From Ligilactobacillus pabuli (GTDB taxonomy: Bacteria > Bacillota > Bacilli > Lactobacillales > Lactobacillaceae): a stretch of DNA of 64,000 nucleotides. The notes beneath the pieces are model-generated. The model did not search any database. It was not told where the DNA came from and saw nothing but the letters and a program-made list of their open reading frames with translations. This document shows, one piece after another, positions 1 through 7,699 of this stretch. Where the stretch lies: assembly GCF_022836475.1 (NCBI RefSeq), contig NZ_BQXH01000001.1:124001-188000 (forward strand). Reading direction: 5' to 3'. How positions within the stretch are numbered: the stretch's first letter is position 1; the number at the start of each line of letters is the position of its first letter. A program made the position numbers and the translations under genes.

Positions 1-234
1 AGTTTTGCTGATACCTTTGTAATAATACTGGTTTAATGTATTAAAAACTGTGTTGATTTTGCCCAAAGATTGGTTGGTTCTTTCCACCGCTTGTAAACGC
101 TGATTCATGACTACATATACGCTGCCTCCACCGATCACAGCTGCCAGGATCACTGTGACCAGCAGTGTCACCCAGCTAAATCTTTTTTTAGGTTGTGTCT
201 TTTTGGGACTTGTATTCTGCGTTTCTTTCACCAT
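1..234 (-). CDS. N-terminus of a membrane-anchored protease, probably S41/CtpA type (partial)
   Basis: An open frame of 78 codons starts at ATG 234 and runs off the left edge. GAGGG lies 6 bases before the ATG. The protein has a Lys-rich cytoplasmic start, one hydrophobic segment at about residues 19-40, then an extracellular helical stretch ending NQYYYKGISKT. That stretch resembles the 'NYY' region just after the membrane anchor of C-terminal processing peptidases (S41 family). Such peptidases carry a PDZ and a catalytic domain and cleave exported proteins, but neither domain is inside the window. The gene lies 22 bases after yozE and may share its operon. The family call rests on the anchor, the short match and remembered gene order, so it is tentative. 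Confidence 0.5.
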   Translation of the reverse strand, partial: MVKETQNTSPKKTQPKKRFSWVTLLVTVILAAVIGGGSVYVVMNQRLQAVERTNQSLGKINTVFNTLNQYYYKGISKT

Positions 235-256
235 TCCTAGCCCTCTTCCTGTGAAT

Positions 257-481
257 TTACTGCATTTTTTCTAAATATTGCTGCCATGCATCATCAAAAA
301 TTGTCATGCTTGGCAGATAGTTACCATTTAACTCTAAATATTGTGAAAGAGAGTCGTAATCTGTGGCTTGTTTTGGAAAAGATTGGTCATAAAAAGCATT
401 GTTTGCAAATTGTGCCACTTCACTATAATCATCAGGATCACGTAAAGTCATTAAAAAACGATAAAAAGTCATTGTGATCAT
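257..481 (-). CDS. yozE: YozE family protein (UPF0346, SAM-like fold)
   Basis: Small soluble protein of 74 residues. The start [11 protein letters not shown] and the body with an Asp/Tyr-rich centre are typical of the UPF0346/YozE family, which folds as a sterile-alpha-motif-like helical bundle of unknown function. The ATG at 481 overlaps the stop codon of ypmS (TAATG), and a GGAGG sits 7 bases upstream. A second ATG three codons later would be 16 bases from that site, so 481 is preferred. The overlap suggests translational coupling with ypmS. Confidence 0.85.
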   Translation of the reverse strand: MITMTFYRFLMTLRDPDDYSEVAQFANNAFYDQSFPKQATDYDSLSQYLELNGNYLPSMTIFDDAWQQYLEKMQ

Positions 482-1122
482 TAGTTATCCTCCCCTCCAA
501 GCGGAATTAAAATTCTAAATCTGATGTCATCTTTTTTTAAGTCAAGCTGCTGGCCCTTCGCCTGAATTCCTTGTTTGGTTTTGACTTGATTCAAATTCAG
601 CACGATTTCTGATTTTTTGGGGGAAATTTGAACAGCTGGACCGGCCTTAAAACGATTCTTTACATAGCTTAAGATGAAACTCTTTGGAGCATTGAGTGAG
701 CCAATTGCCACTGATTTAATTTTTAGCAGGATATTTCCATCTTTGTTTAGTGTCGGTTTAGCATATAAAGTAAAGGAGATCTGGTCACCAAAGACTTTCG
801 TCGTCCCGATTAAAATTGCTGACTGATCTAGGATAAACTTGTATTGAATATTATTTTTACCCTTTTGCTGATGATTTAAATAATAATTAACCGCACTGCT
901 GAGCTGTTCTTTGTTCATTTTAACGTCAATTGCAGTTGCTTGGTCTGCCGGCAACTTAGTCTCAACCACTTTTTGTACATCTTGCCCTGGAGTATAGACT
1001 TTTACTAGTACAACGGCGGTTAAGGCAATCATCAATGCTAGTAAGGTCGTAAAAGCAATTTTCCAAGGATCACGCTTCCGACTACTCTTTTTCCGTTGTG
1101 TTCGTTGACTGTTAGTTTTCAT
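481..1122 (-). CDS. ypmS: YpmS family membrane-anchored protein (DUF2140)
   Basis: 213 residues: a basic cytoplasmic start rich in Arg and Lys, one transmembrane segment at about residues 23-43, and an extracellular domain of the DUF2140/YpmS type. The molecular function of this family is not known. AAAGGAG lies 8 bases before ATG 1122. The gene overlaps the end of ypmR by 11 bases and its own stop overlaps the yozE start, so ypmR-ypmS-yozE look like one transcript. The same ypmR-ypmS pair occurs near thyA in Bacillus, which supports the names. Confidence 0.85.
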   Translation of the reverse strand: MKTNSQRTQRKKSSRKRDPWKIAFTTLLALMIALTAVVLVKVYTPGQDVQKVVETKLPADQATAIDVKMNKEQLSSAVNYYLNHQQKGKNNIQYKFILDQSAILIGTTKVFGDQISFTLYAKPTLNKDGNILLKIKSVAIGSLNAPKSFILSYVKNRFKAGPAVQISPKKSEIVLNLNQVKTKQGIQAKGQQLDLKKDDIRFRILIPLGGEDN

Positions 1123-2074
1123 TAGTTGACTCCTTTAACCAGCTGTCTCTGTGTTTCTGCATGACTTGGTATAACTTATTAGTCATTAATTGGTACCCTA
1201 AGTCATTGGGATGAAAATGATCATCCGGAGACAAGTACTTATTTTTTTCGGTTGGATCACTTAAAATTTTCTCGAGGTTCTTATTCTTAGTGCGACTGAG
1301 GTCTGAATTAACTTTGCGTTCAAGTTGAGTCTTAGATTTGCCATAGTATTGACCTTCTGATAATTGGCGATTCACATCTACAAAATACGCACTACTAATT
1401 TGAGAGGCCTGAGTTTGTGCTGCTTGGTTCCATTCGTCGGTATATTTTTGCAAAGCCGTCATATTCGGAAAATAAACGTAAAATGGATCATACACTGAAA
1501 ATAAGAAAATCGGCGCAGTCGGGTTAACTGCCCGAACATCGGTGAGTAAAGCAGTCAGATCCACCTGATAACGGTCTTTTGCTTCAGCCATGTTCTTACT
1601 AAAATGATTAGATGATAAAGACTTAAAATTAGCCTGTAAGACATGCATTAAATCGTTACCACCGGTCGTGATCGTAATTACGTCAGCTTTTTTTAAACGG
1701 TTTTGAATGGCTGGTTGTTGGTCTAAACGCGTCTTAATTTGGTTAGTTGTATCGCCCGTTTTCCCAAAATTAGCAGCATCGACTTGTTTGGCATCTTTTT
1801 TTAGCAAACGCTGTTGAATCAAATAAACATAGCCGCCTCGTTGGCTGGTATCTCCAACTCCATGTGTCAATGAATCACCCAAACCGACTAAGTTTAGTTT
1901 TTTGATCCGCGGATCAGTGACTTTTTTATGTTTGACCGTCTGTTGTGAACTAGCCGTTGGTTGAGGCAGTTGCTGTTGTTTGGGACGAAATACGAAATAA
2001 AAAATTACAAAAAAGATTCCGCTAAGAACCAGCAAGGTTAATAAAAACTTGCCGACCTCAGTTATTTTCTTCAT
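1112..2074 (-). CDS. ypmR: SGNH/GDSL-type hydrolase, YpmR-like, cell-surface anchored
   Basis: About 320 residues. One N-terminal membrane segment (about residues 7-28 of this start) is followed by a serine esterase domain of the SGNH family. Block I is GLGDSLTHG (nucleophile Ser), block III is TGGND (oxyanion-hole Gly and Asn), and block V is DHFHPND with the catalytic Asp and His. The substrate cannot be told from sequence; relatives are lipases and esterases of the cell envelope. ATG 2074 has a GGGTGG-type ribosome site a few bases upstream. A GTG at 2083 in the same frame is possible but sits inside that site. It is the first gene of the ypmR-ypmS-yozE group. Confidence 0.85.
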   Translation of the reverse strand: MKKITEVGKFLLTLLVLSGIFFVIFYFVFRPKQQQLPQPTASSQQTVKHKKVTDPRIKKLNLVGLGDSLTHGVGDTSQRGGYVYLIQQRLLKKDAKQVDAANFGKTGDTTNQIKTRLDQQPAIQNRLKKADVITITTGGNDLMHVLQANFKSLSSNHFSKNMAEAKDRYQVDLTALLTDVRAVNPTAPIFLFSVYDPFYVYFPNMTALQKYTDEWNQAAQTQASQISSAYFVDVNRQLSEGQYYGKSKTQLERKVNSDLSRTKNKNLEKILSDPTEKNKYLSPDDHFHPNDLGYQLMTNKLYQVMQKHRDSWLKESTNEN

Positions 2075-2111
2075 GAAACCCACCCTTATTCAAAAAAATT
2101 TACATGTGCTA

Positions 2112-2120
2112 ATCATAGCA
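2112..2120 (-). promoter_or_regulatory. Extended -10 promoter element for the ypmR-ypmS-yozE operon
   Basis: On the minus strand this reads TGCTATGAT, an extended -10 (TGn plus TATGAT), about 38 bases before the ypmR start and downstream of the thyA terminator. No good -35 hexamer stands at 16-18 bases, which is common for extended -10 promoters. Inferred by eye. Confidence 0.45.
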
Positions 2121-2198
2121 CTTTCACTTTCAAGATTGTAACTATCTCGCCGTAATTTGGTTAATTTACAAATATCTTATTTTATTGGTGAACCTTTA

Positions 2199-2243
2199 TA
2201 AACAAAAAACACTTTTCACCTAAACGCGGGTAAAAGAGTGTTT
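2199..2243 (-). terminator. Rho-independent terminator after thyA
   Basis: On the minus strand an imperfect hairpin (AAACACTCTTTTACC pairing with GGTGAAAAGTGTTT around a loop of 8 bases) runs into a T-rich tail. It begins about 22 bases after the thyA stop codon. Confidence 0.75.
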
Positions 2244-2265
2244 AATGAACAATTAATTAGGAGCC

Positions 2266-3222
2266 TTAAACAGCAACAGGGGCCTTAATAGCTGGAGCGG
2301 GATCGTAATCAGTCACCTTAATGTCTTCCATTGTAAAATCCGCTAAATGTTTTTTAGCTGGGTTCAACCATAACTGTGGTGCATCTTGCGGTGTCCGAGT
2401 CAGTTGTTCTTGGACTTGCTCAAAATGGTTGCTGTAGATATGGGCATCACCTAAAGTGTGGACAAATTCACCAACCTCTAAGCCGGTTTCTCGTGCAATT
2501 AAGCTGGTCAATAAGGCATAACTTGCGATATTAAACGGTACACCTAAGAATACATCACCACTACGCTGATATAACTGACAACTTAATTTGCCGTTGACCA
2601 CATAAAATTGGAATAAGGTGTGGCATGGCGGTAAAGCTGCTGAGGGAACATCTTCTGGGTTCCATGCCGTTACGATCATTCGTCTTGAGTCTGGATTGGT
2701 TTTGATAGTATTGATAACATCTTGAATTTGATCGATCGTGTCATGGTTACGTGTTTGCCACCGGCGCCATTGTGCCCCATAGACATCGCCTAAATTACCA
2801 TATTTTGCCGCAAAATCGTCGTCAGAAACAATTCGCTGACAAAAAGCCTTTTTTTCTTGTTGATAAAGCTCATTAAAATCCGCATCAGTTTGTGACCGCA
2901 AACCAAAATCGGTCATATCTGGTCCTTGATATTCTGGACTCTTGACCCAGTTTTCAAAGGCCCATTCATCCCAAATATGATTTTTATGCTGCAAGAGAAA
3001 TTGGATATTGGTATCTCCATGTAAAAACCACAGTAATTCACTTTTAATGAGGCCAAATGGGACTTTTTTGGTTGTTAACAACGGAAAACCTTGGCTTAAA
3101 TCAAAGCGCATTTGGTAACCAAAAAGACTTTTGGTTCCTGTTCCTGTCCGATCGCCCTTGAAGTTTCCATGATCTAAGATATCTCTGATCAACTGTAAGT
3201 ATGGTTCTTCTACTTTTACCAT
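2266..3222 (-). CDS. thyA: Thymidylate synthase
   Basis: Makes dTMP from dUMP with methylenetetrahydrofolate as carbon donor, in the cytoplasm. At 318 residues it is the long form known from Lactobacillus casei (316 residues) and keeps the roughly 50-residue insert in the small domain. Visible marks are the phosphate-binding Arg in [19 protein letters not shown], the catalytic Cys near residue 200 in [10 protein letters not shown], the dUMP-binding [17 protein letters not shown], and the conserved C-terminal APVAV. It lies 36 bases after the ABC-F gene and has its own terminator. Usually dfrA, which regenerates the folate this enzyme consumes, follows directly; here it is missing. Confidence 0.98.
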   Translation of the reverse strand: MVKVEEPYLQLIRDILDHGNFKGDRTGTGTKSLFGYQMRFDLSQGFPLLTTKKVPFGLIKSELLWFLHGDTNIQFLLQHKNHIWDEWAFENWVKSPEYQGPDMTDFGLRSQTDADFNELYQQEKKAFCQRIVSDDDFAAKYGNLGDVYGAQWRRWQTRNHDTIDQIQDVINTIKTNPDSRRMIVTAWNPEDVPSAALPPCHTLFQFYVVNGKLSCQLYQRSGDVFLGVPFNIASYALLTSLIARETGLEVGEFVHTLGDAHIYSNHFEQVQEQLTRTPQDAPQLWLNPAKKHLADFTMEDIKVTDYDPAPAIKAPVAV

Positions 3223-3258
3223 TTTAATCCTCCCAAAATATTTTCAGTCGCATGATAG

Positions 3259-5148
3259 TTATTCAACATACTGTCCTAATTCTTCCCAACGGGCCATTTT
3301 CTCCTCTGACTTTTGGGTTAAATCGTTTAATTGTTGCTGTAAGTCGCCTAGTTGTAAATAATCATTACCGTTAGTTTGACTCATTTGTTCATTAACTTCT
3401 GTCATCTGCTGGTCAATTTGGTCAATTTCTTTTTCCAACTTGTCAAATTCAATTTGTTCGGCATAAGTTAATTTAGTTTTAACTTTAGGTTCAGCCGGTT
3501 CAGTTGGCTTCGGTGTTGGGGCACTAGCAACTTTCTTAGCCGGTTGCTGTTGTTGTTCTAGTTGCAAATAATCAGTAAATTGACCAGAATAGCGGTCTAT
3601 TTTTGCATCACCGTCAAAAATTAGCAGCTGGTCCGCGACTTTATCCAAGAAATAACGGTCATGAGAAACAGTGATCACAGTTCCAGCAAAAGTTTCTAAA
3701 TAATTCTCAAGAATTGTCAACGTCCCGACATCTAGGTCATTAGTTGGTTCATCTAAAAACAATACATTGGGTTGCATCATTAATAATTTTAATAAATATA
3801 ACCGTCTTTTTTCTCCACCAGATAATTTACGAATCAAAGTTCCATGCATAAATTTAGGAAAGAGGAACTGTTCCAATAACTGGGTGGTACTGATCCGTTC
3901 ACCATTGCTATTAATCACATTTTGAGCGACTTCGTTTAAATAGTTGATTACTCGTTTATCTTCGGGGATCGGTTCAGTTTGCTGACGATAATAAGCGGTC
4001 CTGACAGTTTCACCAATGATCACTTCACCTTGGTCCAGCGGAGTTTGACCAGCTAAAACATTTAAGAAACTAGACTTACCCGCACCATTTTTACCAGTGA
4101 TCCCGATTCGATCGCCAGCATTGATCATGGTGCTAAAATCATTGATAATTTGATGGTCGCCAAGTTTTAATGAAGCATTCTTTAATTGTAAAACTTTTTT
4201 ACCCAAACGTTGTTGACCTAAATTAATATCGATGTTTTGGTCGACTTGTACCTTGTCGCTAACTTGATCGGCTAATTTTTCAAACCGATTGATCCGAGCT
4301 TGCTGCTTGGTTGAACGGGCTTTAGCACCAGTCTTCATCCAAGCTAGTTCTTTTTTATAGAGTTGCTGATTTTTGTGTTCCTGTTGCAAAGCTTGTTCTT
4401 GCCGTTCGGCTTTTTGCCGGACAAAATCCTCGTAGTTCCCCTGATAAGCGGACATTTTGCCAAATGATAGTTCATAAATTTGATTAGCAACATGATCCAA
4501 AAAATAGCGATCATGGGTCACGATCAATAATGCACCTTGATAGTTCTTGAGGTATTCTTCCAGCCAATCGATCGAGTCAAAATCTAAATGGTTAGTTGGT
4601 TCATCTAAAATCAACAAGTCCGGACTTTGAATCAAAACTTGTGCCAGGCCAACCCGCTTGCGCTGTCCACCGGATAAGGCTGCAACTTTTTGGTCTAATT
4701 CAGTGAGGTGAAGCTGCGTCAAAATAGTTTTAACATCACTTTCAGCATTCCAAGCGTCTTCTTCGTTCATGCGTTCTTCTGCTTTAGTATACTGTTCGAT
4801 CGCGCTTTGATCTGTCGGATTTAATTCAAGTTTTTGCAATGCTTGTTCATAGGCTCGAATTATTTTAAAAACTGGCGCACTTCCCTGAAAAACTGCCTCT
4901 AAAACAGTTTTATCAGTTGCTAAATCAGGATTTTGTTGCAGATAGCCGATCTCATAGTCGTTAGCATGGATCAATTCACCGCTGTCTGCAGGATCCAAAC
5001 CGCTAATTGCATTTAATAAAGTGGTCTTACCAGAGCCATTTGTACCAATCAAGCCGATTCGGTCGTGTTCATTAATAATAAAGTTTAAATCCTCAAATAG
5101 AGTCTTTTCACCATATGTTTTAGTTAAATGTTCAACACGTAATGTTTG
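3259..5148 (-). CDS. ABC-F family ATPase, Uup/YfmR type
   Basis: A soluble protein of about 630 residues with two ATP-binding cassettes and no membrane segments. Cassette 1 has Walker A GTNGSGKTT near residue 39 and signature LSGGQRKRV. Cassette 2 has GKNGAGKSS near residue 350 and signature LSGGEKRR. Each has a Walker B ending LDEPTN. A charged linker joins the cassettes, and the last 80 residues form the coiled coil typical of Uup and Bacillus YfmR. Members act on ribosomes, with YfmR helping stalled translation; that role is family knowledge. The start is uncertain: TTG 5148 gives the usual MQTLRVEHL, while GTG 5160 adds four residues; neither has a strong ribosome site. Confidence 0.9.
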   Translation of the reverse strand, partial: QTLRVEHLTKTYGEKTLFEDLNFIINEHDRIGLIGTNGSGKTTLLNAISGLDPADSGELIHANDYEIGYLQQNPDLATDKTVLEAVFQGSAPVFKIIRAYEQALQKLELNPTDQSAIEQYTKAEERMNEEDAWNAESDVKTILTQLHLTELDQKVAALSGGQRKRVGLAQVLIQSPDLLILDEPTNHLDFDSIDWLEEYLKNYQGALLIVTHDRYFLDHVANQIYELSFGKMSAYQGNYEDFVRQKAERQEQALQQEHKNQQLYKKELAWMKTGAKARSTKQQARINRFEKLADQVSDKVQVDQNIDINLGQQRLGKKVLQLKNASLKLGDHQIINDFSTMINAGDRIGITGKNGAGKSSFLNVLAGQTPLDQGEVIIGETVRTAYYRQQTEPIPEDKRVINYLNEVAQNVINSNGERISTTQLLEQFLFPKFMHGTLIRKLSGGEKRRLYLLKLLMMQPNVLFLDEPTNDLDVGTLTILENYLETFAGTVITVSHDRYFLDKVADQLLIFDGDAKIDRYSGQFTDYLQLEQQQQPAKKVASAPTPKPTEPAEPKVKTKLTYAEQIEFDKLEKEIDQIDQQMTEVNEQMSQTNGNDYLQLGDLQQQLNDLTQKSEEKMARWEELGQYVE

Positions 5149-5201
5149 CAAAATTCTCACTCTCTTCTCTAAATACTAGATTATTTTCGAATCACTAAAC
5201 C

Positions 5202-6398
5202 CTACTTAAACGTTTTTGCATAATGCAATAAAGTTTCTTTGTCATTTGCCAGTTTTTTCGTCAAAACTAGTTGTTCGACTGCTTTAATGATTTGACCAAT
5301 TTGCGGTCCAGGTTTCATTTGTAAGGTTTGGATCAAGTCTGTTCCAGTTAATTGTAATTCTTTTTTGTCTTTAATCGGCAACTCGTTATACCAGTTGGTT
5401 AATTGTGTAACCGGTACAGCGTGACCTTCATACTGCGCCACTTGGTTAGCGACTAACAATAATGGTAACCCGGTTTGATACAAAATTTGTGCAGTTGGCT
5501 CTGGGAAAAAGGCAACTGCCTCTTGTGCATGAACAACTGCATTAATAATCTCATTGGAAGTTTTCCACTGACGCAGCATTTTACCAGTCTGTTGCGGCTT
5601 TTTATTTAAAAATCGCCCACATAACGTCCAAACAGCTTCTTCGGAGGACAGCTCTAAATTTTCTAAAGCTGCGATGTGAGTTAACTGCACTTTTTCTTCG
5701 GCAAAAGCTGGACAATACTTAAACATATCAGTTTGGAGAAATTCTGTTAAGCCTTGGTTCGGATTTTTGCCTAACATTAATTTGACCCATTCAACATGGA
5801 TCCGTTCAACTGCGATCTTGGTCAATAAGCTAGCATTAGCCATAATTGCTTGCTTGGTTTGTTCCTCTAATTTGAAATTTAATTGACTTACGAATCTAAC
5901 TGCTCTCATCATTCGTAACGCGTCTTCATGAAACCGTTCGGTCGGATCTCCCACTGCACGAATAGTTTTGTGCTTTAAATCTGTTAGACCACCAAACAGA
6001 TCAATGACGTTTCCTTGCGCATCCATTGCTAAGGCATTGATCGTTAAGTCTCGTCGCTTGAGGTCTTCCTTTAAGGAACGCACAAAAGTCACCTGGTCAG
6101 GGCGACGAAAGTCTTGATAACCGCTCTCGGTTCGAAATGTGGTGACCTCGTAGCCTTCACCATGGTCCAAGATCATGACAGTTCCATGCTTGATCCCAGT
6201 ATCAACGGTCCGCTTAAAAATTGATTTAACTTCTGCTGGATAAGCACTTGTTGCAATATCAACGTCGTGAATTTCCATGCCTAACAATGTATCACGTACA
6301 CTGCCGCCAACAAAATAAGCTTCAAAGCCGTGCGCTTGGAGTTGTTCTAAAATCGGTTGTGCCTCAATAAACTTTTGTGGTAAATTTTCAATTTTCAT
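5202..6398 (-). CDS. cca: CCA-adding tRNA nucleotidyltransferase
   Basis: Adds or repairs the 3' CCA end of tRNAs. About 398 residues, the length of Firmicute class II enzymes. The nucleotidyltransferase motif is FVGGSVRD followed by DVDIATSA with the metal-binding Asp pair. Further motifs are RRDLTINALAMD, and the base-selecting EDALRMMRAVRF. A helical neck, body and tail follow. ATG 6398 gives the usual family start MKIENLP, although its ribosome site is weak. A TTG nine codons upstream (6425) is also open. It lies 53 bases upstream of the ABC-F gene. Its upstream region, with several palindromes, is shared with a divergent recombinase-like gene. Confidence 0.96.
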   Translation of the reverse strand: MKIENLPQKFIEAQPILEQLQAHGFEAYFVGGSVRDTLLGMEIHDVDIATSAYPAEVKSIFKRTVDTGIKHGTVMILDHGEGYEVTTFRTESGYQDFRRPDQVTFVRSLKEDLKRRDLTINALAMDAQGNVIDLFGGLTDLKHKTIRAVGDPTERFHEDALRMMRAVRFVSQLNFKLEEQTKQAIMANASLLTKIAVERIHVEWVKLMLGKNPNQGLTEFLQTDMFKYCPAFAEEKVQLTHIAALENLELSSEEAVWTLCGRFLNKKPQQTGKMLRQWKTSNEIINAVVHAQEAVAFFPEPTAQILYQTGLPLLLVANQVAQYEGHAVPVTQLTNWYNELPIKDKKELQLTGTDLIQTLQMKPGPQIGQIIKAVEQLVLTKKLANDKETLLHYAKTFK

Positions 6399-6495
6399 AG
6401 AATATTTTTTTCGCCCTGCTTTCAACCATGGTCTATCGTGAATTTAAATAATTAAGGGTAATTACTTTTCAGTGTTTAAACTTAAAATAAAGGCC

Positions 6496-6511
6496 CTTTA
6501 AACGTTTAAAG
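6496..6511. repeat. Perfect 16-base palindrome
   Basis: CTTTAAACGTTTAAAG is its own reverse complement. Related TTTAAAC and CTTAAA words flank it at 6474-6485 and 6511-6517. It lies between cca and the divergent recombinase-like gene and could be an operator; this is inference from symmetry alone. Confidence 0.5.
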
Positions 6512-6522
6512 CTTAAATCATA

Positions 6523-6587
6523 AAACTACCCGTTAATTAGTTTAAGTGGTCAAGAAGATTGGTTGTCGTAATAATTAACGGTAGTTT
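6523..6587. repeat. Inverted repeat, arms of about 17 bases around a 31-base centre
   Basis: The left arm AAACTACCCGTTAATTAG (6523-6540) matches the reverse complement of the right arm (6571-6587), AAACTACCGTTAATTAT, apart from one extra C and the last base. There is no T-tract beside it, so it is not a simple terminator. It could be a pair of binding sites for a dimeric protein, or the footprint of past recombination. Confidence 0.5.
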
Positions 6588-6708
6588 ACATCGGACTAGG
6601 TTACTAATGTATAAACTAGTAATTTCTGATAGTTTAAGTCTCGTTATCAATTTTAACAAAACTGCTGTTGCTTGCCTAGTAGCAGCCAAGCGAAAAACGA
6701 CTCCCTTG

Positions 6709-6737
6709 TTGCTAGTTTTTATTAATTTTGATAAAGT
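6709..6737 (+). promoter_or_regulatory. Promoter of the recombinase-like gene
   Basis: TTGCTA (6709-6714), 17-base spacer, TAAAGT (6732-6737) preceded by TGA, giving an extended -10. It stands 37 bases before the ATG at 6775. Confidence 0.5.
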
Positions 6738-6774
6738 AAAAGTAACAATTTACTAATTGAAAGGAGCCTTACAA

Positions 6775-7605
6775 ATGAGCTTTCCCTACGAAAAAAGATT
6801 TAGACACTATCTGCAAACCGACAAGCTAGCCGCTCAAGCAACTGAAACTGATACTTGTCATGATGTGAACGATCTCTTTACCTATCTGCGTAATTTTAAT
6901 GAAACCTACCGGCAATCTCCAGACTTGTCCGTTTTGGAAGAAACCGATATTAACGAATACTTAATTATGTTACAAACTAAACGCGCAATCAAGAATACTA
7001 CCTATAATAAAGTCCTGACTCACTTGAACACTTATTTTAAGTTCTTGTTTAAAAACAAATTATCTCACAGTTTACCAACACTCGCTATTAAGGGATTAAA
7101 ACGTCCGCAAAAACAACTAGTGGAACTGCTAGGCTGGCAACAAGATCTGGTGAGTTATTTGAATAGTGACCAACTTTCAAATTATAGTAAGATGGTTTTA
7201 CTGCTATTAACTCATTTTTATACGATTACAGAAATCGTTACTCCCGGTTTCTATCAGGTTTTAGACCGAGAAGATTGGCAACCGGCCGAAACAAATTTTA
7301 TCCAGCGTTTCCAACAAGAACAGGCCTCTTTGCAGCAATTACAAAATTCGCCCGATTTATTCTTAAAGGTACGTTTAGATTTAACTGAACCACATTTGTC
7401 ATTAGCTGGGTTGCATAAAATTTTAAAAAACGACCAGCCATTCTGTGACCTGCCCCTCGCCCCTCGTCGCCTCTATCAAGCAGTTATCATGGACTTTATT
7501 CAACGACACCAGGAACTAACTGACAGTCAGCTCTGTGGACAATTACGGCTAAATCCAACTTCACTAAATTACTACCGGGGACTGTTGACCCAACAAAGAA
7601 TTTGA
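6775..7605 (+). CDS. Tyrosine-recombinase-like protein lacking catalytic residues
   Basis: 276 residues. The N-terminal half (about 1-110) looks like the SAM-like core-binding domain of XerC/XerD proteins (LEETDINEYLIMLQ, YNKVLTHLNTYFKFL). The C-terminal half can be laid along XerD, but the key residues are changed: the first catalytic Arg falls on Thr150, the HxxR pair on Arg231 and Tyr234, and the GH pair on Leu-Arg 257-258. A Tyr near 266-267 remains. It probably binds DNA without strand exchange, as proposed for streptococcal XerD-like proteins; this is inference. AAAGGAG 8 bases before ATG 6775 decides the start over a TTG at 6757. It stands alone on the plus strand between its own promoter and a strong terminator. 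A true xerD is at 18.9 kb. Confidence 0.7.
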   Translation: MSFPYEKRFRHYLQTDKLAAQATETDTCHDVNDLFTYLRNFNETYRQSPDLSVLEETDINEYLIMLQTKRAIKNTTYNKVLTHLNTYFKFLFKNKLSHSLPTLAIKGLKRPQKQLVELLGWQQDLVSYLNSDQLSNYSKMVLLLLTHFYTITEIVTPGFYQVLDREDWQPAETNFIQRFQQEQASLQQLQNSPDLFLKVRLDLTEPHLSLAGLHKILKNDQPFCDLPLAPRRLYQAVIMDFIQRHQELTDSQLCGQLRLNPTSLNYYRGLLTQQRI

Positions 7606-7649
7606 AAATACGGGTTAGAAATCGACTTGTTGATTTCTAACCCGTATTT
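7606..7649. terminator. Bidirectional terminator between convergent genes
   Basis: A perfect 18-base-pair stem (AAATACGGGTTAGAAATC and its complement) with an 8-base loop starts right after the plus-strand stop and precedes the end of the minus-strand TPR gene. On the minus strand the stem runs into TTTTC; on the plus strand the tail is weaker. Confidence 0.8.
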
Positions 7650-7699
7650 AGTTATGTTTCGCTACTTGACTCCTAGCCGGCTCATTTCGTTTTTGTTAG

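Larger units (their letters stand above)
6399..6774. other. Gene-free divergent spacer of 376 bases with palindromes and a plus-strand promoter
   Basis: This AT-rich spacer separates cca (minus) from the recombinase-like gene (plus). It holds a 16-base perfect palindrome, a pair of long inverted repeats, and a promoter for the plus-strand gene, each listed separately. A 65-codon plus-strand frame (6559-6756) lacks a ribosome site and resembles nothing known to me. I could not settle on a promoter for cca. Confidence 0.6.

Noticed and set aside
6559-6756. 65-codon plus-strand ORF between cca and the recombinase-like gene
   Set aside because: TTG start without a ribosome site, low-complexity hydrophobic composition, and it overlaps the promoter of the next gene.
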